From Limnochordia bacterium (GTDB lineage: Bacteria > Bacillota > Limnochordia > Darwinibacteriales > DTU012): 5,053 nucleotides of DNA. The DNA lies in assembly GCA_007116995.1 (NCBI GenBank), contig SKHL01000236.1, positions 1 through 5,053 on the forward strand. The letters are read 5' to 3'. Positions 1 to 5,053 of the stretch are shown piece after piece. Positions within the stretch are counted from its first letter, which is position 1, and every line of letters starts with the position of its first letter. The notes beneath the pieces were generated by a model. The model made no database searches and was not told where the DNA came from. It saw only the letters and a list, made by a program, of their open reading frames with translations. A program made the position numbers and the translations under genes.

Positions 1-747
1 AGCCCACACATCAGCGGCCCGTGCCGTTGTCCCCCCAGAAGTAGAGAAAAAAAAAGCTTGAATTAGTTCTGTCTGGTCAGAGTCTACGATCACCAACCCC
101 CTAGTACTATCTACAGCTTTCGACGTTTCTGGGGTTTCCTGTCGATTATTGTACATTTGCCAATAAAAACTATCATCTAAGTGAAATCCGGCATCGATGT
201 GTGGTGAGTTACCAATAGAACGCAATACATAGGTTCGCGATGCAACCGCCTGAGCCTTAAGCGCTTCCATCGGCCAGCTAACTGGTATCTCACTAGGAAC
301 CACACCATACAGATACTCCTCAAGAGACACATAATTGATTAACCCCAACCATTGATCTTGGATTAGCTGAACTTCAAGAGATCCTCGATATGTAGGGTGA
401 AACGCATTTTCACCACCACGTACCAAGCTTGTTACTTGTAGCTTCTGATTACCTGTTGGGCGGATCCGGATTGGGGATATTAGTTCTAGTTCTATCTCTT
501 CACTCTGTACAAGAATATCTCCGTTTCTTGGCCAAAAACAGATAGCTGCAGTCACAGTATATTCCGTTTTTGTGGTTATCTCTTGAATAACCATGGACCT
601 ATCAGACTGGATCTGAACCAAGGAATGCGTCATCGATTTAAATAAATCATCCATGATTGCTACTCGTATTTCCATAGCCCCGGCTCCAGTATAAGACAGC
701 AGACTAAGACAAATGATCGAAAAAAGACAGGCAATCTGCTTTCCCAC
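1..747 (-). CDS. Secreted SpoIID/LytB-domain protein, N-terminal part (3' end beyond left edge)
   Basis: An open frame of 249 codons runs from a GTG at 745-747 to the left edge without a stop, so the C-terminus is missing. Residues 1-24 form a signal peptide: a short K-containing start, a hydrophobic core (about 5-19) and an A-G-A end before Met25-Glu26. Residues about 120-249 match the SpoIID/LytB domain: YRG at 120-122, INYVSLEEYLYGVVPSEIP at 137-155, EALKAQAVASRTY at 161-173, and STSGGTT at 235-241 followed by DVW. Glu153 lies where the catalytic Glu of SpoIID lytic transglycosylases sits. In that family the domain cuts peptidoglycan glycan strands stripped of stem peptides, during spore engulfment or cell-wall remodelling; the protein should act outside the membrane. 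The leader and long N-terminal region (about 25-119) suggest a SpoIID-like paralogue rather than canonical SpoIID, but the family call is firm. It starts 36 nt after the flavodoxin stop, so co-transcription is possible. Confidence 0.88.
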   Translation of the reverse strand, partial: MGKQIACLFSIICLSLLSYTGAGAMEIRVAIMDDLFKSMTHSLVQIQSDRSMVIQEITTKTEYTVTAAICFWPRNGDILVQSEEIELELISPIRIRPTGNQKLQVTSLVRGGENAFHPTYRGSLEVQLIQDQWLGLINYVSLEEYLYGVVPSEIPVSWPMEALKAQAVASRTYVLRSIGNSPHIDAGFHLDDSFYWQMYNNRQETPETSKAVDSTRGLVIVDSDQTELIQAFFFSTSGGTTARAADVWA

Positions 748-754
748 GTTACAA

Positions 755-760
755 TCCTCC
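755..760 (-). promoter_or_regulatory. Ribosome binding site fixing the GTG start of the SpoIID-like gene
   Basis: The minus strand reads GGAGGA, then 7 nt, then GTG. No in-frame ATG occurs before codon 25. Starting there would remove the entire signal peptide, so the GTG start is strongly preferred. Confidence 0.8.
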
Positions 761-783
761 ACGACTCAATGAAATTTAGTTGT

Positions 784-1350
784 CTATTCTGGGCTTGTTC
801 TATTCATTTTTTCCTGCAAACGAGTCTTTACTGCAACAAAATCTAGGTATTTTTCCACATACTCCCAAACCTGCTCTTTGTCCATTTCCTGTTCAAAGGG
901 AATTTGCTTACTCCCCTTCGCCCTATAATAGGCTTCTAGCAGCTTCCGATCACGGTCATTAAGTAATTCTGGGTGTAGTGCTCCGCCTAATAGCCTTGAA
1001 TAGATGGGCTTAGTTGGTAAATAGTTAAAAAAACGGTTAAAGTACACTAAGCCCCCATCGGCTTCGCCGTATAATCCTCGTCCGAGATGGCTTAAGGCAA
1101 CACCAAACACTCCCATGTGTTTGTTATATAGATCATCATCAAATTCTGCAATAAATCTTTTTACTTCAGGTAATAGATCATTATCATATAATGGACTTCC
1201 AATAATGACATGGGTAAAAGCAGAAACGGACTCAACTTGCGAAACCGTGAGTAAGCTAACCTCAGCCGATGAAGGCATCCGCTCCTTCATCCACTGGGAT
1301 ATTTGGGCTGTTGATCCATACCGAGTTCCATAGGTGATTAAAATCTTCAT
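784..1350 (-). CDS. Flavodoxin-domain protein, HemG-like
   Basis: This 188-residue protein has a flavodoxin fold. It opens with a beta strand and an FMN phosphate-binding loop, TRYGST at residues 9-14. A second strand and flavin-contact region follows, VIIGSPLYDNDLLPEVKRF at about 48-66. The later part, LLGGALHPELLNDRDRKL at about 120-137, resembles the flavodoxin_5 group that includes HemG, the menaquinone-dependent protoporphyrinogen oxidase. Members bind FMN and move electrons, in HemG from protoporphyrinogen IX to quinone. There is no signal peptide or membrane span, so it should be cytosolic or peripheral. Start: ATG at 1348-1350 with AGGAAGG seven bases upstream. The nearby genes do not include haem biosynthesis, and many clostridial paralogues are annotated only as flavodoxin family, so the substrate is unknown. 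The C-terminal 40 residues are polar and helical-looking. The fold is secure; HemG function is not. Confidence 0.87.
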   Translation of the reverse strand: MKILITYGTRYGSTAQISQWMKERMPSSAEVSLLTVSQVESVSAFTHVIIGSPLYDNDLLPEVKRFIAEFDDDLYNKHMGVFGVALSHLGRGLYGEADGGLVYFNRFFNYLPTKPIYSRLLGGALHPELLNDRDRKLLEAYYRAKGSKQIPFEQEMDKEQVWEYVEKYLDFVAVKTRLQEKMNRTSPE

Positions 1351-1373
1351 AGTCTCACCTTCCTCTAGATATT

Positions 1374-1599
1374 TTAAGCCCTGACTGGATCAGGACATGA
1401 CTTACTAAACAACCGTTCATATACTGCTTAAACCTCTAGGTTAGGTAGATAGGATTCATCCTTCAGGAGAGCCATATCCAGCTGCTGCTACGATGTCCTG
1501 GTATCCATCAGCTTGCTCCTCAGCTACTACCGCCGCTCACATGACCGCTCCTAGTGCTGGAGCAATAGATCAAGCAGCAATCCTAATAGGTATATCTCT
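1374..1599 (-). pseudogene. Decayed C-terminal remnant of an FGGY sugar kinase, L-ribulokinase-like
   Basis: The gap between xylulokinase and flavodoxin is not featureless. Codons from 1599 down to 1459 read IPIRIAA, a TGA (1570-1572), SIAPALGAVM, a TGA (1537-1539), then AAVVAEEQADGYQDIVAAA and a TGA at 1456-1458. Shifting the frame by one base after that gives YLPNLEV, a TAA at 1428-1430, then AVYERLFS, up to a TAA at 1374-1376. These pieces come in the order and spacing of the AraB C-terminus: an I-A-A-S-x-Q-A-P-A-L-G-A-A type adenine-region motif, a GGYD-like segment, then P-N-x-E-N-x-x-V-Y-x-x-L-Y. Several stops and a frameshift rule out a working product. Only about 75 codons of a roughly 550-residue family remain, beginning 1-2 nt after the xylulokinase stop, which suggests a large internal deletion. 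The family was recognised by eye; another FGGY kinase is possible. Confidence is moderate to good that it is a kinase relic. Confidence 0.68.
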
Positions 1600-1600
1600 C

Positions 1601-3130
1601 CTATCCATTAATATTTGCTAACTTAACATACATCGGCTTTAGTGCTGGATATAGACCTTGGTAAATCGAATATAAGTCGCGATATACTTTCGCCCACTCT
1701 TGATTAGGGTCTACTGTACTAGTGACGGTTAATAGTGCATCCGATGCTTCCGCTGGATCCTTAAACATTCCTGTCCCTACTCCGGCCAATAAAGCTGCAC
1801 CAAGCCCTGGACCTTCATCGGTATTGAGAGTTTGAACCTGTAAACCTAGAATGCTTGCAATAATCTCTCGCCAGAGCTTGGCCTTTGCCCCACCACCAAT
1901 ACAGCGCACAGCACCGCCTTGCCAACCTGCATTTCGTAATAATAGTAAACTATCTCGGAAAGCGAACCCTACACCTTCTAAAATGGCTCGCACCATATCT
2001 CTACGGGTATGGCTAGCGCTTAATCCAAAGAATACTCCCCGCGCGTTACCATCGCCATGGGGCGTCCTCTCCCCGGTTAAATATGGTAAAAATACTAACC
2101 CTTGACTACCTGGACCGGAAAGACTGGCTTGTTGGGTAAGTAAGGAATAGGCATCCTCATCTAGCTGCGCCCCTACTATCTGTTCCATCTGTCCTAGCTC
2201 GTCTCTAAACCAACGATAGGACAACCCGGCAGAGAGCACGACACCCATCATGTAGAACTTATTGGTTACTGCGTGGTTAAACATATGAATAGTTCCGCCT
2301 GTCGGCAAGCTTGGACTATCGAGATGGGCTAGCATGACCCCGCTAGTTCCTAAACTAATCATGGCTCGACCCGTTTGCACAATGCCGCTTCCCACAGCAC
2401 CACAGGCATTATCGGCTCCTCCACCCACCACAGGGGTTCCCTGAACTAAGCCTGTTAACTCGGCCACTTCAGCGGTAATCTCACCGGCGATTTGAGATGA
2501 ATTCACTAAGGGTGGTAGGATTTCCATAGAAAGATCAAGTTTGTCCACTATTCGGCGAGACCAGGTTCTCTCTTTCACATTGAGAAGCAAGGTGCCAGCG
2601 GCGTCGCTAATTTCCATTTTGATTTCGCTTGTTAATCTATATCGGATGTAATCCTTAGGCAATACTAACCAGCGTAATTTCTCAAAATTCTCTGGTTCAT
2701 TTTCCCGCAACCACAGTATCTTTGGTGCTGTAAACCCTTCTAGGGCTGGATTACATGCTTCCGACATTAATAAATCTCTACCGACAAGGGCTTCCATATC
2801 CCGACATTGCTTTGTAGTGCGACTATCATTCCATAATATGGCTGGTCGGATCACCTGAGCGTTACTATCAAGGAATACAGAGCTATGCATTTGACCAGAC
2901 ATCCCAATACCTTTAATCTCTTTGGGATCCACACCAAACTTAGTAAGCACCTTACCTAAGGCAATTATCGTCCCTTGCCACATATCCTCTGGCTCTTGTT
3001 CCGTCCACCCTGGACGAGGAGAGTGAAAGGGATATTCTTGTAAGGCTGACCCTACAACCATCCCCGTATCCTTAACCAGTAAGGCTTTTACACCCGATGT
3101 TCCAATATCTAAACCTAGCATATACGCCAT
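1601..3130 (-). CDS. xylB: Xylulokinase (FGGY carbohydrate kinase)
   Basis: A full-length FGGY kinase of 509 residues from the ATG at 3128-3130. It should phosphorylate D-xylulose with ATP to D-xylulose 5-phosphate in the cytosol, feeding the pentose phosphate pathway. Counting from the alternative GTG one codon upstream (510 residues), visible marks are the N-terminal phosphate loop LDIGTSGVKALL (8-19), GMSGQMH (77-83) with the Met-His pair typical of xylulokinases, ILWNDSRT (99-106), ISDAAGTLLLNV (175-186), GGGADNACGAVGSG (237-250) with Asp241 as likely catalytic base, LGTSG (261-265), LPYLTGERTPH (349-359), and the ATP-site segments GGGAKAKLWREI (413-424) and EGPGLGAALLAG (440-451). Length and motif order are normal, so it looks functional. 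No xylose isomerase or transporter is in view. It lies 70 nt after the MATE gene, and a kinase relic follows it. Related FGGY kinases can take other sugars, so the substrate is probable rather than proven. Confidence 0.93.
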   Translation of the reverse strand: MAYMLGLDIGTSGVKALLVKDTGMVVGSALQEYPFHSPRPGWTEQEPEDMWQGTIIALGKVLTKFGVDPKEIKGIGMSGQMHSSVFLDSNAQVIRPAILWNDSRTTKQCRDMEALVGRDLLMSEACNPALEGFTAPKILWLRENEPENFEKLRWLVLPKDYIRYRLTSEIKMEISDAAGTLLLNVKERTWSRRIVDKLDLSMEILPPLVNSSQIAGEITAEVAELTGLVQGTPVVGGGADNACGAVGSGIVQTGRAMISLGTSGVMLAHLDSPSLPTGGTIHMFNHAVTNKFYMMGVVLSAGLSYRWFRDELGQMEQIVGAQLDEDAYSLLTQQASLSGPGSQGLVFLPYLTGERTPHGDGNARGVFFGLSASHTRRDMVRAILEGVGFAFRDSLLLLRNAGWQGGAVRCIGGGAKAKLWREIIASILGLQVQTLNTDEGPGLGAALLAGVGTGMFKDPAEASDALLTVTSTVDPNQEWAKVYRDLYSIYQGLYPALKPMYVKLANING

Positions 3131-3137
3131 CACGTAA

Positions 3138-3142
3138 CCTCC
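3138..3142 (-). promoter_or_regulatory. Ribosome binding site deciding the xylulokinase start
   Basis: The minus strand has GGAGG, then TTAC, GTG, ATG. Spacing is 4 nt to the GTG (3131-3133) and 7 nt to the adjacent ATG (3128-3130). The ATG is therefore the better start, making the protein one residue shorter than the longest reading. Confidence 0.7.
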
Positions 3143-3192
3143 ATTCTCCTGTGTTTATTCCATCTTGTATACTTCGATTTAAGAACGATATT

Positions 3193-3216
3193 CCCTTCCC
3201 ACCTTATGAGGAAGGG
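3193..3216 (-). terminator. Hairpin over the MATE stop codon, possible weak terminator
   Basis: Perfect 7-bp arms CCCTTCC (3193-3199 on the plus strand) and GGAAGGG (3210-3216) enclose a 10-nt loop containing the TAA stop of the MATE gene (3204-3206). The RNA downstream of the stem begins AAUAUCGUUCUU and has no uninterrupted U run. It is therefore not a classic intrinsic terminator. It may stabilise the 3' end or attenuate read-through into the xylulokinase gene. Confidence 0.35.
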
Positions 3217-4637
3217 CTCTTTCCTAAATCCGCTGTTCGCCCTAGCTTTCTTGGTGAATGTAATACTCCATGTTGCCATTTACCCGATTGATACCGCCAA
3301 AGGATAATTAGACATCGCACTGTCATGTCCAAAGCAACAGCGATCCAAAATCCAATTAGGCCCACCTTAAAATAAAAAGCCACAATAAATGCAATGACTA
3401 ATCGCACACCCCAATTACCAACGGTGGTCGCATACATTACCCACTTTGTGTCTCCTGCACCCCTTAGAGCGCCAGAGAGTACCATCACCATGGCAAAAAG
3501 TGGTTGCATCACCGCAACAATTCGTAAGGAACTGACCGCAGTCTGTGCCACTTCGGGATCCGATGTATATAACCCAACAAAAGCTTGCGGCCAGAAAAAT
3601 AATAAAATACCAGCTCCCGTCATGAGTAGTGCGGCCAATTTTGTGGTCTCCATTCCATATCGCTTCGCTAGCTCCGGTTGACTCGCACCAATACTTTGAC
3701 CCACTAAAGTAGTCGCAGCAACACCGAATCCGAATCCTGGCATAAAGGAGAAAGATTGGGCATTCATAACTATTTCGTTAGCGGCCAATGCTACTGTGCC
3801 TAGACTCGCGACCAAAAAGGAATATAGAATCATACTGCTTTGGCGTACCAGTTGCTCTACAGAGGCTGGAATTCCAATATGCAAGATTTTCTGCAATATA
3901 TTAACCTCTAAATGCCACCGGATTTTAGTGAGCTCTAATCTATAATCTCTAGTACCTCGTATTAGAACAAGGACACCTAGGATTGCCCCGACTACACGAG
4001 CTCCACCTGTAGCCACTGCTGCTCCTGTTATACCCATAGCTGGAAACGGACCAATACCGAAAATTAATACATAATTCCCAACCACATTAACAATATTGCT
4101 AACAACCATTAAGTATAAGGGGGTCTTCATATCGCCTAAGCCTTGTAAAACGGCATTAATGGTAATTTGAGGTAATCCAAAAATCATAGAGATGAATACA
4201 ATTCGTAGATAAACAGTGGCCTGACTAACAACCATGGGGTCAATGGTATCCATTAGAGAAAGCATGCCTCTAATCCCTTGTGGAGCAAGAATAAACCCTA
4301 TTGTACATAGTATTAGCGCTAATAGTAACGAGCCCAACAGAGCCTGCCAGACCACACGATCCGCCTTCTCCTTCTCTTTTGCACCGATATACTGAGAAAT
4401 TAACGCTGTAGAACCCACAGCTAATGCCTGCAAAGCTCCGATCAAGATGAACATTAGTCGATTCGCTACAGAGACAGCTGCAATCGATGCGACCCCTAGG
4501 CGGCCTACCATCATTATATCTACCATACCCACCACACTCTGAAGAAACATCCTAACAACAGACGGCCATGCCATCTGTAGAATATTTAACCGAATTTGAT
4601 GTGACGATTGTTGATTATCGCCAATAAAAATTGGCAA
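3204..4637 (-). CDS. MATE-family multidrug/cation antiporter
   Basis: A polytopic membrane protein of 477 residues, the usual MATE length, with about twelve hydrophobic segments in two homologous halves. Exporters of this family use a Na+ or H+ gradient to expel cationic drugs, dyes or metabolites. TM1 contains VVGMVDIMMVGRLG (35-48) with the conserved Asp40. The two halves carry matching motifs: SQYIGAKE (81-88) against GQSIGASQ (313-320), and LQGLGDMKTPL (164-174) against LRGAGDTKW (391-399). The first residues (1-20) are polar and cytosolic, and the C-terminal tail (450-477) is basic and polar. The start is a TTG at 4635-4637, chosen because GGAGGTGAT stands directly upstream and the N-terminus fits the family. 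It begins 82 nt after the RACE gene, with repeats in the leader that could be an operator. The transported compound cannot be told from sequence. Confidence 0.92.
   Translation of the reverse strand: MPIFIGDNQQSSHQIRLNILQMAWPSVVRMFLQSVVGMVDIMMVGRLGVASIAAVSVANRLMFILIGALQALAVGSTALISQYIGAKEKEKADRVVWQALLGSLLLALILCTIGFILAPQGIRGMLSLMDTIDPMVVSQATVYLRIVFISMIFGLPQITINAVLQGLGDMKTPLYLMVVSNIVNVVGNYVLIFGIGPFPAMGITGAAVATGGARVVGAILGVLVLIRGTRDYRLELTKIRWHLEVNILQKILHIGIPASVEQLVRQSSMILYSFLVASLGTVALAANEIVMNAQSFSFMPGFGFGVAATTLVGQSIGASQPELAKRYGMETTKLAALLMTGAGILLFFWPQAFVGLYTSDPEVAQTAVSSLRIVAVMQPLFAMVMVLSGALRGAGDTKWVMYATTVGNWGVRLVIAFIVAFYFKVGLIGFWIAVALDMTVRCLIILWRYQSGKWQHGVLHSPRKLGRTADLGKSPSS
4620..4635 (-). repeat. 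Perfect inverted repeat at the MATE start codon
   Basis: GCCAAT and ATTGGC flank a 4-nt A/T loop. The stem includes the last base of the TTG start codon and the following codons. In the mRNA it would form a small six-base-pair hairpin just inside the translation start. It is short and could be chance. Confidence 0.4.
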
Positions 4638-4640
4638 CCC

Positions 4641-4649
4641 ATCACCTCC
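4641..4649 (-). promoter_or_regulatory. Strong ribosome binding site supporting the TTG start of the MATE gene
   Basis: The minus strand reads GGAGGTGAT, a near-complete anti-16S match. GGAGG is 7 nt from the TTG at 4635-4637. The ATG embedded in this motif (4640-4642) is out of frame with the MATE protein, so it is not the start. Confidence 0.8.
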
Positions 4650-4652
4650 ACT

Positions 4653-4676
4653 TGTATTGTCTTATGTATTGTCTCA
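4653..4676. repeat. Tandem 12-bp direct repeat upstream of the MATE gene
   Basis: On the plus strand TGTATTGTCT occurs at 4653-4662 and again at 4665-4674. Each copy is followed by TA or CA, giving two 12-bp units in tandem that differ at one base. The repeat sits just upstream of the ribosome binding site, where a repressor or activator of an efflux gene could bind. One helical turn separates the copies, which suits a protein binding the same DNA face. Confidence 0.5.
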
Positions 4677-4689
4677 CAAAGTGAACAAT
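4668..4689. promoter_or_regulatory. Dyad overlapping the tandem repeat, candidate operator
   Basis: ATTGT-C-TCAC (4668-4677), a three-base AAA centre, then GTGAACAAT (4681-4689) form nine base pairs with one bulged C. The dyad overlaps the second tandem copy. In RNA it would be a hairpin after the RACE stop, but no U run follows on the minus strand, so a DNA operator is a better guess than a terminator. No clear sigma-A promoter was found in this leader. Confidence 0.35.
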
Positions 4690-4719
4690 GATGCAATCAC
4701 CACGCACTATCTCCCTGGA

Positions 4720-5053
4720 CTAAATAGTAAACATCATTGCCTTAACAAATTCTGTTTGAAAACTCAAACTGGATGATAGTTCTATATAGCCTACCTTTTC
4801 TTTCAACTGATCGACCACGCGTTTACAGTTACTATCTAGTAGATATCGCTTACTTCCAGCACCAGCCCCATTGCCAATACGGATAATTACATTCTCTAGT
4901 TCCTTGGGAATAATCCCAATCACACAGGCATGATGTGGGTCCACATAGTTACCAAATCCACCTGCAAGATACAGGGCTGCGATTTGATTATAGTCAATGG
5001 CCATTTCCTTCATTAAAACCCGAATGCCGGCAGCAACTGCACCTTTAGCTAAC
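4720..5053 (-). CDS. RACE protein C-terminus (reductive activator of corrinoid enzymes, ASKHA domain), partial
   Basis: The last 110 codons of a gene that enters from the right edge; the frame is open through 5052 and stops with TAG at 4720-4722. The sequence starts LAKGAVAAGIRVL, followed by LYLAGGFGNYVDPHHACVIG, IRIGNGAGAGSKRYLL, GYIELSSS and a closing F-x-x-x-F-V-K-A-M-M-F. This is the C-terminal ASKHA (DUF4445) region of RamA/RACE proteins, which pair it with an N-terminal 2Fe-2S ferredoxin domain. They use ATP hydrolysis to drive reduction of inactive Co(II) corrinoid back to Co(I) in methyltransferase systems. AGGFG and GNGAGAGS fit the nucleotide-binding part. An internal ATG (5011-5013) exists, but the motif continues upstream of it, so it is not the start. 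The family call is strong; which methyltransferase it serves must be read from genes beyond the edge. Confidence 0.87.
   Translation of the reverse strand, partial: LAKGAVAAGIRVLMKEMAIDYNQIAALYLAGGFGNYVDPHHACVIGIIPKELENVIIRIGNGAGAGSKRYLLDSNCKRVVDQLKEKVGYIELSSSLSFQTEFVKAMMFTI

Noticed and set aside
780..1333. Plus-strand frames (780-962 and 1115-1333) opposite the flavodoxin gene
   Set aside because: They are antisense to a well-supported gene and resemble no known protein.
1380..1400. Short inverted repeat CCTGA/TCAGG before the flavodoxin gene, considered as a terminator
   Set aside because: Only five base pairs with no U run, and it lies inside the decayed kinase segment; probably chance.
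1582..1606. ATAGG/CCTAT pairing just after the xylulokinase stop, considered as a terminator
   Set aside because: The five-base-pair A+T-rich stem has no following U tract and overlaps the kinase relic.
1493..1621. Plus-strand ATG frame of 42 codons across the kinase relic
   Set aside because: It has no ribosome binding site and an Ala/Ser-rich low-complexity product, and it is exactly the mirror of the Ala-rich kinase remnant on the other strand.
3394..3681. Plus-strand 95-codon frame opposite the MATE gene
   Set aside because: It lacks a ribosome binding site and lies wholly antisense to conserved MATE membrane segments, so it is a shadow frame.
4638..4719. Sigma-A promoter for the MATE gene (for example TTGCAT and GACAAT 17 bp apart)
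   Set aside because: The hexamers match consensus poorly, and several equally weak alternatives exist in the same leader.

Overview
The window carries five protein-coding genes, all on the minus strand, plus one gene relic. Reading in the direction of transcription (right to left), the order is: the 3' end of a RACE-type corrinoid-activation protein (4720 to the right edge), a MATE-family multidrug/cation antiporter (3204-4637), a xylulokinase (1601-3130), a decayed C-terminal remnant of a second FGGY sugar kinase that looks like L-ribulokinase (about 1374-1599), a HemG-like flavodoxin-domain protein (784-1350), and the 5' part of a secreted SpoIID/LytB-domain protein running off the left edge (1-747). 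I see no RNA genes, CRISPR arrays, insertion sequences or origins.

The likely host is an anaerobic, probably endospore-forming member of the Firmicutes (Clostridia, for example Desulfitobacterium/Desulfosporosinus-like or acetogenic groups). This is inference. It rests on the SpoIID-type domain, strong GGAGG ribosome binding sites with GTG and TTG starts, and a RACE protein, a family typical of anaerobes that use corrinoid-dependent methyltransferases. Nothing here fixes the genus.

The genes do not form one obvious pathway. Spacings of 82, 70, about 250 and 36 nt separate them. The closest pair is flavodoxin and SpoIID-like. The RACE fragment points to a methyl-transfer locus beyond the right edge. 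The MATE gene has its own small leader, with a tandem 10-bp repeat and an overlapping dyad that could be an operator. The xylulokinase stands without a visible isomerase or sugar transporter.

The least expected item is the 250-bp stretch between the xylulokinase and the flavodoxin gene. It looks like ordinary intergenic DNA, but its minus strand preserves the C-terminal signature of an L-ribulokinase in two frames, broken by several stops and a frameshift. This suggests that a pentose-kinase neighbour was once present and was mostly deleted. I found no convincing novel system; the other findings are modest regulatory or structural candidates.
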